64,000 bases of DNA from Angiostrongylus vasorum (taxonomy: Eukaryota; Nematoda; Chromadorea; Rhabditida; Metastrongylidae): the NCBI GenBank assembly GCA_018806985.1, contig JADANN010000247.1, positions 62,001-126,000 of the forward strand. Reading direction: 5' to 3'. A model generated the notes under the pieces. The model ran no database searches, had not been told where the DNA came from, and was given only the letters and a program-made list of their open reading frames with translations. The translations under genes and the position numbers were made by a program. Positions 21,185 to 33,499 of this stretch are shown here, piece by piece (position 1 is the stretch's first letter; each line of letters opens with the position of its first letter).

Positions 21185-22790
21185 TTCCTGAGCTATATTG
21201 TGCTAAATCCAATAGCTTCAAAATGTTAGCACAAACAAACAAACTACCTAGTCATTTGAAGAGTCAGGAAACTATTAGTACTATCAGGAAAGTAAGGAGA
21301 CGGTAGCTATCATAAGTGTTAGCGGCCATTAAGTTTTTTCTTTTTTACAAATAACAATGAGCTTCCCGGCTGCACTGAAATCTCATGCATTTTCAATGGA
21401 TACATCGAAACGTAATAATAACGATAAAAAATTATTTAAAAGAATGATTTCTTCCTGCTTGTATGGCCAGTCTGAGCTTTCCTTACTTGAATTTGAATGC
21501 TTTACCAATAAATATTGTTGCACTTAACAAGCACCAATGAGAGGATTCACAGGTAAGAGTGCAATTCTTAGAGCCATGGTATTCATCAGGCCGTTGAAAG
21601 CAATAAGGGATTGGAATGCTCGATTATTGTGCAAGAAAAGGGTCTTAATCCACTATTAGTTAGAAATACAAGAGCAGTCTAATTTAAGAAATGCTTTGAA
21701 GTCCCGTGAAGAATCCCTACTTATGGTCTCACCTCCAACAAAGTAAAATCTTGACAAACATCGTAGACTTCCACGAAGGATATTTTGCCGATATGGCAAT
21801 TTTTGATGAAATAAACGTTGTCTCAACAACCTCATATTAACCTATTACTGGTCAATTTCAGAATCTCTTGATAATTGCTGAAACTATTGAATACTGTAGG
21901 TGAACGTGACTACCAGTTTTTTGAGCAAGCCTATAGGTATGACGTGGCTTAACAAATCTAAAAAAGAAAAAAATAAACAAGACAACATATGACGATGGGG
22001 CGGAAATAGTTATAAACATAACGAAGCTTTTTTTTTACGAACAACCCTTTGTTGAGCTGTCGCCACTTTGGTATGTTGTCGCTGTTGCTGCTGCTGCTGC
22101 TGTTCTTCGATGGCGGAAATTTCGGAGGCTTCGCCTTTTTTCATAAGTTGGAGTCATTTTAGGTGACGATGTCCGTATAATTTGGTGTATTGTCAATACC
22201 ACTAATGGAAACAAAACACATAAATGAATGCCACATTGCTTAAAAACTACTAACCGATTTCATGTGAGTAGGACCACTCGTGTTTTGTTCAGGTTGAATG
22301 GTCATTTAGACCCACCTAGGTCAAGAAATCAATTTGGAAAAAAGGCGCCAGTCATAGTGAGAGATCAGCCTTTCTGGTCCATATTTGGACTGTTGAAATT
22401 TATCCAAAAACGCCTCAAGGGTCCTGCGCGTTAAAGTTTTTCATTCGTGCGCTGGGATCCTGATAGTACATTTGAAATCACCAGCATTGTGCTTTATGCC
22501 CTATGTCTATGTAGAGAACTTTGTCCAGTTTTAAGTTTTTCATCTATGTTTTCTTTTATACGGATATAAAGTGGTCTACCCGTTTCCCCCAATGAATTCT
22601 TCATGGCATGCTTTCTGTGAAACTAAGCATATTGTGCATGAACTCATGCAATCCCCGTCTCTCCCGTTAGAGGTGCATAGGAAAAAGTAGTTTTGGAAGT
22701 TATGTGGCGGTTATTAACTTCCCACTTATTACCCTACACCGTCATATAGTCTGCATCCTCCTCAATGATGGGTTTGTTCAGGAAATGGGT
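21185..22790 (-). mobile_element. PLE family 2, inverted partner of the 3.2-5.06 kb copy
   Basis: The reverse complement of this region follows 3.5-5.06 kb almost base by base, for example GGTGAGACCATAAGTAGGGA and CTAATAGTGGATTAAGACCC. It includes the CAG-rich run and the hammerhead-like segment at 22.1 kb. Between 22.44 and 22.79 kb it carries the decayed GIY-YIG coding end. The two arms are about 16 kb apart and opposite in orientation. Confidence 0.8.
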
Positions 22791-22854
22791 TCGCTCAGGG
22801 AAATTGTGTAATCTATTTATTTATATGATCTCATAAACTGATCTTGTTGAGCTG

Positions 22855-22970
22855 ATGCGAGGTTGATATGGGTCTTCGTTGTCGTTGTTGCTGCTGTCGT
22901 CATTTCTGTTCGTGTTGTTGGTCGATGGGTGACGTTTCGGGGATTTTGCCTTGCTCAGAGCCGTGCTGTT
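22855..22970 (-). mobile_element. PLE family 2 fragment with hammerhead-like motif
   Basis: Minus strand: GGCTCTGAGCAAGGCAAAAT then CCCCGAAACGTCACCCATCG, then a CGAACAGAAATGACGACAGC run. GAAACGTC is intact; CUGANGA has become CTGAGCA. This is the third family 2 piece within 2 kb. Confidence 0.55.
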
Positions 22971-23014
22971 ACCAATGGGATTGTTTTCCACTCGTTCACC
23001 CAAGCGCAACAGCA

Positions 23015-23250
23015 TGATGAATATAACTCCAACGAAGCTGAGATATTTGCAAAACTCTGGACCGCAGGTGCCTATGGTGGGGAACGAACGCGCTATTGTC
23101 CTTTCCGGGGAGTAACGCGTTCACCACCACACCATGCGGGTCCTTCGTTTCGCCTGTCTCTCAGCTAGTTCTATCGTTGGAGTTATATTTCGCAATATAC
23201 CCTGCCATCAAAAAGAGTAGGCAGTAAGTAAAAAAGGTTAAAAAAAAGCA
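23015..23250. mobile_element. SINE B, rearranged type (body minus, tail plus)
   Basis: Body on the minus strand: GGACCCGCATGGTGTGGTGG, AACGCGTTACTCCCCGGAAA, GTTCGTTCCCCACC. On its right the tail is on the plus strand: TATTTCGCAATATACCCTGC then AGAGTAGGCAGTAAGTAAAA. TCCAACGAAG at left and CGTTGGAG at right hint at a terminal inverted match. Confidence 0.75.
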
Positions 23251-23339
23251 TGATGAATAGTTTTTTGAACAAAATCAAGTTCATTTGTATGCCAGATCTT
23301 CATAAATACTACAAATTTTTCACCGAATTATAAGTCCAT

Positions 23340-23480
23340 CGTTCCATGTAATGCGTCCAGGCTCAGAAGAAGGGAAGTCGTCAAAATGTCAGCTATCGAA
23401 GAATGGCAACAACAACTGCGACAGCTTATAGCAATCTCGTGTCACCTCAACAAAGGCACTTTGCAAGAATATATATAGAA
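23340..23480 (+). mobile_element. PLE family 2 fragment with hammerhead-like motif
   Basis: The segment GGCTCAGAAGAAGGGAAGTC, GTCAAAATGTCAGCTATCGA is followed by ATGGCAACAACAACTGCGAC and TATAGCAATCTCGTGTCACC. This order matches 20.76-20.88 kb in reverse. The core is mutated (CAGAAGA; CAAAATGTC). Confidence 0.5.
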
Positions 23481-23699
23481 GAGTTTATCGCTGGAGAAAC
23501 GTTTTTGGTTTAGTACGCGTAGTCACCTCATAAATATTTGTCGCTTTCCATTGTAATGTGGTCAAATATGGTCCTCCATCCACATCAAGAAGACCAGCGA
23601 CTGTGTGGACCATCTTTTAGGATCATCGGACCTAATAAAGGTAAAGACGTCAAAAGATTAGCCGAGTAACGCTGTTTATGAACCGCCTCGCGTAAGGTT

Positions 23700-24700
23700 T
23701 CCAATGGAAAAAATATTGGTTTTTGACTCATCTGACAGAGAAACAGCTGTTGAATTCCTGACAGCCAAGGAAGGCCCTACTCAGTATATAGCGACTGCTC
23801 GTGGGCTATATAAAATTCTACAACCAAAACACCACTATTCTACAAAGCGACGTCAAAAGATGGTTAGAGAAGGCGATACCGTTTCACCAAAATTATTTAC
23901 TACCACCCACGAGAGCCTCATACGAGCACTGGAATTGGGCAACATGGGAGTGAAAATCGATGGTCGGCAATTATAGCATCTTCGCTTTGCTAATGACATT
24001 AGTCTTGTAACACCAAACATTAGCCAGGTAGGTCGAATGTTTGCCGACTTTGATAAAGCCTGTGGAAAGGTTAGTTTTCGATTAATCCCCACAAAAATGA
24101 CGTTCATGTGAAACGGAATGGTTGCGCATTCCCCTTTCACGCCCAGTGTAATGAATATCTCCAAATGCTCCAGTTACGTGTTTGTAGGTCGACAAATGAG
24201 CATGATGAGCAGCTTAGTTTCAGAAAAGAGCAGGAGGCAGCGAATGACCTACAATTTCCCAGCCACGTTAGGATACAGGGCTTGATGGTGGGCCTGGGAC
24301 ATGGAAATGTGTATTGTGGGGCGCCTGTAGCCACTACGCTACACTACACGCCCCCCCACCGACCTACGTCAACGACCAAAATTCAAAGACGCCATTCTAT
24401 ACGTCAAACTGTCGAACATAAATTGATCCGGGCACGTAAGGCATATAGATGACAACCGATGCATGGGAGTCATTAGTGACTGAATTTTTCGGAATATCAA
24501 ACGCAGTGCGGGAAGACCACGACTCGATAGTCGGTGTTCTTCAAGAAACTCCTAGAAGAAAGGCATGATGATGAACTACTCTCTAGAGCAAGCAGAACAC
24601 ACTGAGTTACTCTTCCACGCAATAGGGAAAAAATGTAAGATCTACTGGTGGAGTTGCTCGACTGCCAATGAGACGACAGGTGATAGAGGTGGTGTTCAGA
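23700..24700 (+). mobile_element. RTE-type LINE, 5'-truncated relic
   Basis: Plus-strand coding remnants in RTE order: VREGDTVSPKLFTTTHESLI, then ALELGNMGVKIDGRQL, a broken HLRFANDISLVTPN, then ADFDKACGKVSFRLIPTKMT. The tail corresponds to 14.3-14.5 kb (ELLFHAIGKK against GLLFHAKGRN). Stops and a small foreign-looking insert near 24.25-24.4 kb interrupt it. The RT active site reads FAND instead of FADD. Confidence 0.75.
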
Positions 24701-24859
24701 AACAACAATATCGGATTTTTTCCATTACTTTTGAGGGCGACAACACCTCCGTGAATTGTGATGTGCAGCTCAGACAAAGTAAGTAGATGTTACTATTTTG
24801 GAAACAAAATAATGAAAACGGAGTCAAAGAAATAACAATAGCGGGAGCGGATAGCGCGA

Positions 24860-25190
24860 CAGGGAGTTTTGTGGTTCGTTGACACCGTAGTGCACGATTA
24901 GATCCTGCACTTGGTCCACAAAGCTTGTCTTGGAAAAAACGGTACCAGACTTGTCTGGAAACAGTTTGTTTCCTGCAATCCAAATGTGAACGCCCTAGAC
25001 CAGCTTTGTCAGGCTTCCAAGAAAAAATCGACTCGAACAGTATTTAACGATATTATTAAACACAAACAAGAAAACAATCCTCAAGCGGCAGCCCAGTCCA
25101 CATGCGAGAAGTTGGAAAACCTTCGTGGTTGATGGATGCGAGGGAACGAATCGAATGCAAGTGCTGGAAGTGAAGACGATTCGAGTGCAA
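24860..25190 (+). mobile_element. SINE C, plus copy
   Basis: It ends in GGTTGATGGATGCGAGGGAA and CGAATCGAATGCAAGTGCTG, the family tail. The body AAACACAAACAAGAAAACAA and upstream GGTACCAGACTTGTCTGGAA are shared. The head near 24870 (ACACCGTAGTGCACGATTAG) is a weak A box. Confidence 0.55.
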
Positions 25191-25286
25191 AAAAAAATTT
25201 CGAATAAAACATCAATAGCGCATATTTCTTGTGTTAGATACTTCATCACTGATTTTATGTTTTCTAACATAAATACTTCGACACTT

Positions 25287-25374
25287 AGTCCGCTTTCATG
25301 TGACGTGAGCGTTTCTCTACTCATTTCGTTAGTCCGCTTTCATGTGACGTGAGCGTTTCTCTACTCATTTCGTT
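25287..25374 (+). repeat. Perfect 44-bp tandem duplication
   Basis: The 44-bp unit starting AGTCCGCTTTCATGTGACGT at 25287 is repeated without a mismatch at 25331. Perfect identity implies a very recent event, or an assembly artefact. Confidence 0.9.
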
Positions 25375-26319
25375 ATTTTATAATTGTCGCTCATGGAGGA
25401 CCACAAATTTTTGTGTGGATTAAGCTACGGTTTGAGGAACAGACGGCTCAATGAAGTGAATTCTGCTAGCAAAACTTGATTTCCTCTGAAATTCAACATT
25501 ATCCTCACAGGGCTTTCTCAGGTCATCGTTACAGATAGAAGCAGGCCATTTTGGATTTTACTACGACTGTGAATTCTGCAATCAGTCAACAATCCATTTT
25601 GGGAGAAGCCCCAGTGGTTGGAACTTCTTTTTCCTTCAATATGTGACAAAAATTTCAGGAAAGAAGTCAAAATAGTATTCTTTGCATTGACTTAGCTGTC
25701 ACTCATTCGATATGACCAGATACGAAATTTTTACACGCCAGCAGATGTAGCTTCACACGGAATCACTAAATATTTGAACAGCAGTGAGCGGCGAAATGAG
25801 CGAAAAAGTCAACCGGCGGTGCCTTGTTTTTTCATCTGCCTTTTCTTTGTCTTTCATAGGACTTCATTTGCAAATATATTTATGAATTCAGTCATTGAGC
25901 CGAAGCTATTCACCATAAAGGACACTGGTATCACTAAAGTATAACAGAAAGCAAATTCAGAGAGCATGTGGAAAATCAATGGGCAGGTTTATTTTGTGCG
26001 GGGCACCTAGGTGGATCTGAGCATTATCTTGCGATAGCAGTATTCAATATTGACGACAAATAACGATCATTATGACACCTTTATCGACTGTCTACGTAAC
26101 TTTTCATCAACAATAACGCCATAAATGAAGTAAAATAGTTGAAGGTTATCGAATGAGTGGAATGAGAGTTGGTAAACAACGGCGCCAATGTGTGTAAGTC
26201 GATCAACGCTGTCCGTCTCTACTCACCTATTCGTTTCCATCACCAGTTTCTAATTTCGCTTCGTCCACCACACCTATTCGAGTCGCTCACCTCTAATATT
26301 TTCATAGCAATCGTTAATC

Positions 26320-26324
<5 letters not shown>
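25375..26324. other. No feature recognised
   Basis: No supported exon or repeat was seen in this stretch. Confidence 0.35.

Positions 26325-26369
<45 letters not shown>
26325..26369. repeat. (TA)n microsatellite
   Basis: About 22 TA dinucleotides, nearly perfect. Confidence 0.95.
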
Positions 26370-26371
<2 letters not shown>

Positions 26372-26884
26372 TTATCTGTTACTACTACTTAAGTAAAACC
26401 ACTGACGTCGTTTCTATTCATTTGTTCTATAAGTTTTTTCAATACTTTGGCGTCATTTCTCACTAACACTGCGTCAGATTCTTCTCGGGCTAAGAAGTCA
26501 CTCAACTTGATGTTTCTATTCATACATGAATTATTTTACTTTGAATTCGTTTTAGAATGCTCTATAGAGGTATACAGTATTGCGGTTTTCGTTCCAAATC
26601 GCTGTTCCACACCCAGCGCTATACAGCGCGTCTTCCTAGTGTGGTCTCCAAAACTAGAAAGTCGTTAGACGTTTCTAATCGAAAAACCATCTAAGCGTAA
26701 ACTAGTGCCAGTAAGCAATGTAGTGGCAACTTAGTTGCAAGGTGGTAGATTTCCCTCATGTTCGTAACGGTGGGCTGTAACCTTGCAGGGAAAATTTTGG
26801 GGAAGCCATAATCTCACCATCACGAAGCTTTACTTAAATGAAATTGTGCCCAAGTATCAAAATACCAATTAAGCGGATATTATT

Positions 26885-27412
26885 CTAGGGCATATGCGAT
26901 TTTTCGTGAAGACGCGATTCTTCAACCATCCAAGTGTTTCCTTCTAATATTTCGGTCTTCAAAGCGCTCTTAATAAGAGAAAGGAGAGATGGATTTTTTG
27001 TAGACCTCTCTTTTCGATTAGCTCGGTTTAATACAAATAACAAGGGAAAATAAGTGTTGATAGAAAATGACATGAAGATCAAAGTTTTGTGAGGGTCCAT
27101 TTGATGATTCCCTAAAGCGATGAGAATTGTTTTTCCATCATTTTCAAACTTTAATGCATCGAGGAGTTTTTTTACTATAGCATGTTGATTGCTGATAGCG
27201 TAAAGCATGAATTCTACTGGTCTCAATCGTTCTTGTGTAAAAATTACCGGCAGTGCTACAAAAAAATTATTAAAACTTGTTACCAACGCACTTGTCACTG
27301 CTATTGATGTGGGTTAGACCATTGTTAAATCCAAGGTGAACAGAATACCTATCTTGAGTTGAAACTCCGAGCAAGGTGTCAGTTGTGGTGCTGGTGAGTG
27401 TGAAGTTGTCAT
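26885..27412 (-). CDS. Unrecognised minus-strand gene or gene end, two exons
   Basis: Exon 27412-27349 (if the ATG at 27412 is the start) joins exon 27300-26885 across a 48-nt GT-AG intron with matching phase, giving 159 residues. Visible features: an N-terminal TTSHSPAPQLTPCSEFQLK, a hydrophobic VTSALVTSFNNFFVALPVIF, then RPVEFMLYAISNQHAIVKKL, and a Lys/Ser-rich end (KERSTKNPSLLSLIKSALKT). The second segment resembles an ankyrin helix pair. No acceptor sits directly before the ATG. An acceptor at CACTCACCAG inside exon 1 would make this an internal exon of a longer gene, possibly the one with exons at 37 kb. Confidence 0.45.
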
Positions 27413-29084
27413 GTCAAAACTTCTTTGGTCTTTCTTCTCTTCTACCACGATTAATTACTGCTGTCGATGGTTTTAAAAAATTGTGCTTTTCCTAGTTCTT
27501 TTTTTTCTTGTTTTCTTTGTTTTCTGATGTTCATTGCCTCATATGTGACTGCAGCGCTTTGATCAAAGGTCAATTAAATGAAGACTAAATATCAGTGACG
27601 GCAAACATTCTCTATAAACAGAACTGCTGTTGTCAGCGTAAACTTCGGAGTCTTCGTTAAACATGTTGTTAGCACTAATACGCTTCACTTGTCATTCAAA
27701 CACCCTGTTTTCAGGCAGACAGTTAGAAATTAATCAACTTCGGAACCATGCAGAATGTACTGGAAGGTCATCGCCGTGTTTTGCTCATTACTTTTCATAA
27801 AAAAGGATTGCGAGCTACTACTGATAGTGAAATGTCCTTGCTCTCCATCACCGCACTCGTGGTTTTTCTTCCTTTCAACATTTGCAGGCTTTTCCATAGG
27901 CTTTTTTCTTTTTTGGATTTCTATTCAGATAAGTGGTTTTCTGTTCGGGATTCCTTAAATTAGATCATGTTAAATACACATCTATTTGACGACAATATCG
28001 TAATCTCTCGTTTTTCATTTACTGACTATTCTTTTTTCCATTCATGTGTATGATGTGAAATATAGCCACAAGTATCGTAATCATTATCTTCTGAGAAAAA
28101 TAACCTTGCGGTGTTTGCTCTCCGTTTTCGCACGTAGACCCATAGACAACATTCAAGCCGTACTACTTTGTAGGACGATTTCAGTAAAAGTGCGCTAAAC
28201 TTAGTCTATAGTCTATTTGAGATGATTTCCAAAGGTCAGAGATATCGAGAGTGGTGTTTGTTTTTCTCCTTAAAAGAAAGGATCTGCGTTTTTTGAAACT
28301 CGTTGGTAAGCAACTCTTTATCTCGCTTTTCTGCTTTCTGTTACTACAATTATTTCGAACTTCGTTAATAATGTAGAAGTTCTTGCTCAGCCTATAGAAG
28401 GCGTAGAAGTTAAGTAAATGAATGTCATGTTAGAAATGAAATTAGTTATAGTACGACCGATTTGTTGGGTGAAAAAAGGAGACTGGAAAACGTAGTGCGT
28501 GAAATGCTCTTTATTATGCCCGCCGATTCCTCACTGTTGTTTGTTCCATGATTTCCTCTAGCATATGCAAACAGCACAACCTGATCCTCGGATGTCAATA
28601 TTTTCTAAATATTCCGTAGAAGTTTGTCTATTCTTAAAAGTTTATAAGTATTTTTTTATTATTACTGTCAATGAATCTGGTGGTTGGTGGTACCAGCATC
28701 TAGAGAACTCACCGCGTAAACTAAGAATTTGATTAAATAAGTACGGTGTTGACCAACACTGTATTCATTTTCCGCAACAAATCACTATGGACCTACTTTA
28801 CTGTTTTTCACTTTATTTCAAGAATAAATAGTTATTGCAAACATTTTTTTTACCCCCCACATAACACAAAGGTTGGCGAGCACATGTGATGGAAAACTGG
28901 GAACGCTCTAGCGCCGTTATCCCAGGACCACTGGAAGAACATTAGATCCTCAACCACCACCTGAATCCGCACATAAATCCGTATACCCGCGTGGATAATG
29001 AGTACGAGGAAACGAATGGACTGAAACAAATTCTGGGATCAGCATACCATATGATGTAAGCTCTTACACTTACTTCATACTTGA
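27413..29084. other. Largely unassigned; one possible small ORF
   Basis: A TTTTCAG at 27707-27713 is followed by ATGs at 27748 and 27755. The second opens a 67-codon hydrophobic ORF (WKVIAVFCSLLF, later FFLSTFAGFSIGFFLFWISI). Overlapping frames and an alternative acceptor inside make it doubtful. Nothing else recognised. Confidence 0.25.
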
Positions 29085-29450
29085 ACGGCCCGTCCTCACT
29101 GGTTGTGCGAGCCCAAGCATAATCTCCATTTTTCGGAGATTTGCGGCTAAGCCATTGTGGTTCCCTGGAATCGCGAGGTCAGCCTGGCCAAAGTCTTCCC
29201 TAGGTCTTCAACATCACAGGCGACTGCAGCCCTTGTTGATCAGAGTACCAGGACGGTGGTGGATCCTGGTATTGGTTTGCTCTTAGCTAGGATTCCTGAT
29301 AGAAACGCCCGACTCCTTCTCAACTTGGGAGACCCTGCCAGGGGGGATGAATCTCCCCCGCTGTACATCGCAGCCCGACACCCAGGAACACCTTCCAGCC
29401 ACGATGAGGCGGTAAACCGTTGGGAGGAATATCTTACAAATAAGTGAAAA
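29085..29450 (+). repeat. Repeat D, plus copy
   Basis: The interval from GAACGGCCCGTCCTCACTGG to the end of the 96-codon ORF at 29447 recurs in reverse at 38575-38960, with frequent substitutions and small gaps. The plus ORF contains DPGIGLLLARIPDRNARLLL and AVNRWEEYLTNK. It is GC-richer than its surroundings. The element class is unknown. Confidence 0.7.
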
Positions 29451-30570
29451 AAACTCGCTATTTTTTTGGTTATATTCGTCTTATATACACATATTTTTTT
29501 TGCTGTAAAATCACAATAATTCGTGGTTCATCACTGCAGGATCACATGAAGCATTCCAGATGAATAACACGAAGAGTAATCCATTTCAAAAGGTCGGTAT
29601 AATCTTAACACTACTTGCAAGAAACGTAAACGGTTTTAATTTCCTTTTTTTTGATACCGCTCTTGTTCCTTTCTAGAGTTTCAGCGAATTTTGTGTCTTC
29701 AGAGCATGGTCCGCATGCTTAAACGCTCAAATTTTCCAGCCAAATACTTTGCAAACACAAATACTTCCTGATCCCAAAAGTAAATATATATTTCCATCCC
29801 ATACCAAAGAAAAAAAATCTGGGCAGTGCTCGAAAGATTTGCTCTGGATTTATCAAGCTCCGTTTAACTAGTTGTAATTGAAAGTGTCATCCAAACCTCT
29901 ACTTTTTCTTACAGTTTTTCTTCAGTCATTCAGTAATTTCCTTTCCTTCATGGGAGTTTTTTCGATGTTCTTAATCAATAGAAGGTCTGTTAACAGCTTT
30001 TTGTTTTTTGAATGGAAAATTAGAATGTTGTTATCTGGTCTCACTGTTCTTACTTTTTTTTAAATAATTAGCCAAACTTATGTAACGTCGGATAATGACA
30101 ATGATTGGTTACTCAGATTACATGTCAGGAAGACGAAACACTTTAGAAACGAATGGAATAAGGTGATTCAATGGGAGAAGCGGAATTCATCGGTTATAAG
30201 ATAAACTGTTTCGCTTATTCTTCTCATTGTTATCATATTGAGCATGCAAGTGATTCACTGTATGCGAAGCTGCTGCAAACGTTGAAGGTGTCGCCGACAT
30301 TTTCTTTCTTTATGAGACGTTCAGTTAAGTGAAGAACATATTCATCTTCATAATCATCATAATCATCAGTCTATTTACCAAGTACCGCAGTCATCATATT
30401 TTCACTCGTCCGTTGCACGACATCGACGAACTACGACTGCGATCGCTTGTCGAACTTGTCCTCAATCCGAAAACTCCTCTTTCAATGGCTTAAATCCTAG
30501 TGTCTATCATTCCTTGCAAGTGTATTGAATGTTGAAAGTCGTCAGCTTTCAGCCACCAATGGCGTACCAG
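29451..30570. other. No feature recognised
   Basis: AT-rich left flank of the microsatellite; no supported exon. Confidence 0.35.
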
Positions 30571-32581
30571 CATACATACATGTATACATATATACATACA
30601 TACATACATACATACATACATACATACATACATACATACATACATACATACATACATACATACATACATACATACATACATACATACATACATACATACA
30701 TACATACATACATACATACATACATACATACATACATACATACATACATACATACATACATACATACATACATACATACATACATACATACATACATACA
30801 TACATACATACATACATACATACATACATACATACATACATACATACATACATACATACATACACATACATACATACATACATACATACATACATACATA
30901 CATACATACATACATACATACATACATACATACATACATACATACATACATACATACATACATACATACATACATACATACATACATACATACATACATA
31001 CATACATACATACATACATACATACATACATACATACATACATACATACATACATACATACATACATACATACATACATACATACATACATACATACATA
31101 CATACATACATACATACATACATACATACATACATCACATACATACATACATACATACATACATACATACATACATACATACATACATACATACATACAT
31201 ACATACATACATACATACATACATACATACATACATACATACATACATACATACATACATACATACATACATACATACATACATACATACATACATACAT
31301 ACATACATACATACATACATACATACATACATACATACATACATACATACATACATACATACATACATACATACATACATACATACATACATACATACAT
31401 ACATACATACATACATACACATACATACATACATACATACATACATACATACATACATACATACATACATACATACATACATACATACATACATACATAC
31501 ATACATACATACATACATACATACATACATACATACATACATACATACATACATACATACATACATACATACATACATACATACATACATACATACACAT
31601 ACATACATACATACATACATACATACATACATACATACATACATACATACATACATACATACATACATACATACATACATACATACATACATACATACAT
31701 ACATACATACATACATACATACATACATACATACATACATACATACATACATACATACATACATACATACATACATACATACATACATACATACATACAT
31801 ACATACATACATACATACATACATACATACATACATACATACATACATACATACATACATACACATACATACATACATACATACATACATACATACATAC
31901 ATACATACATACATACATACATACATACATACATACATACATACATACATACATACATACATACATACATACATACATACATACATACATACATACATAC
32001 ATACATACATACATACATACATACATACATACATACATACATACATACATACATACATACATACATACATACATACATACATACATACATACATACATAC
32101 ATACATACATACATACATACATACATACATACATACATACATACATACATACATACATACATACATACATACATACATACATACATACATACATACATAC
32201 ATACATACATACATACATACATACATACATACATACATACATACATACATACATACATACATACATACATACATACATACATACATACATACATACATAC
32301 ATACATACATACATACATACATACATACATACATACATACATACATACATACATACATACATACATACATACATACATACATACATACATACATACATAC
32401 ATACATACATACATACATACATACATACATACATACATACATACATACATACATACATACATACATACATACATACATACATACATACATACATACATAC
32501 ATACATACATACATACATACATACATACATACATACATACATACATACATACATACATACATACATACATACATACATACA

Positions 32582-32627
<46 letters not shown>

Positions 32628-32691
32628 CACACACAAGCACATACACACACATACACACACACAAACATACACACACACACACACACGCACG
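30571..32691. repeat. Giant (CATA)n tetranucleotide microsatellite
   Basis: About 2.04 kb of CATA units (30571-32610) is followed by (AT)n to 32626 and a CA-rich tract to 32691. The run is perfect except for small length changes near 30863, 31135, 31418, 31596 and 31862; the last 740 bp are uninterrupted. The period is 4, so all six frames stay open and give 580-740-codon HTYI- or VCMY-repeat ORFs that are not genes. Confidence 0.98.
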
Positions 32692-33080
32692 CAAACAGCA
32701 TATTCGGAGACGTCGAACTTCACTAATCGATATGATTCCACTTAAATCAGTACTGATATCGATCAAATGTGTGTCGGCGACGAGAAAGGGGACTAATTTT
32801 AACGTCGGTGTTGCTCGACAGGACCAGCTATCTACTATGTTGCAGTGCAGTTTCAGTAGTTTAGTACTTTTTATAAAGAACATTCGTTATACGACAAGTG
32901 TTCTTGAAAATTATGAGAATTGTTTATCAATCAATGATCTTCGTCGTTATTAATGTGATGTGACTAGTTATTGTGTTTTTTGTTGGCTGAGTGATTCAAC
33001 TGTTTCAATTCGCTTTCACAATTTGATTTTCGCCTTTCATAAGTGGTGGTCTGTTTAGGATTTATGGTGGGTGACCTTAC
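32692..33080. other. No feature recognised
   Basis: Right flank of the microsatellite; the plus ORF at 32732-32953 has no support. Confidence 0.35.
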
Positions 33081-33180
33081 CTCACGTGTCAAAATCCCAA
33101 TCAGTCCAGTACTAATTAATACATTGGATTTTTGGGCCGAATCACATGGCATTTCTTTTTGCAAACTTTTTTTTATTCTA
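33081..33180 (-). CDS. Possible single exon of a minus-strand gene
   Basis: A 100-nt open stretch has acceptor AACTAG and a very strong donor GAG/GTAAGG, phase 2 in and phase 0 out. It encodes SLQKEMPCDSAQKSNVLIST followed by GLIGILTRE. It lies between the minus-strand exons at 37 and 27 kb and could belong with them. Evidence is only one good donor plus an open frame. Confidence 0.3.
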
Positions 33181-33499
33181 CTAGTTTTTTTGTGTTGCCG
33201 ATTTAATAGTCTTTTTTCTCGCTTTTACCAAGTTTTTTTTTCTCTGGAAAACCAATAAGATCGAAAAATTGTGATTTCGTTTCAATTTCCACCTCTTCTT
33301 GTTAATCCCCTTGCAGTGTAAATGGTTTTGACCATGTGACTTGGACTCTTTTCCAGTGTTTCATAGATATTTTTTAGCCGGCGAAGCTCACATTTTTGCT
33401 TCAAATAATGATGTAGAAATCTTGAACAGAAATATTACCAACAATCTAAGAACTCACATTTTCTTAGCTTCTCTTTAACTCCTATTCTTTTTTCATGGC

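Noticed and set aside
27241..27298. A 28-nt GT-AG intron in the 27.3-kb minus gene
   Set aside because: Too short for a spliceosomal intron; the frame is open straight through it, and the 48-nt intron just upstream explains the phases better.
30490..32883. Very long ORFs (up to 738 codons) in several frames of both strands
   Set aside because: They are translations of the (CATA)n repeat, which has no stop codon in any frame; the flanking residues share nothing between frames.
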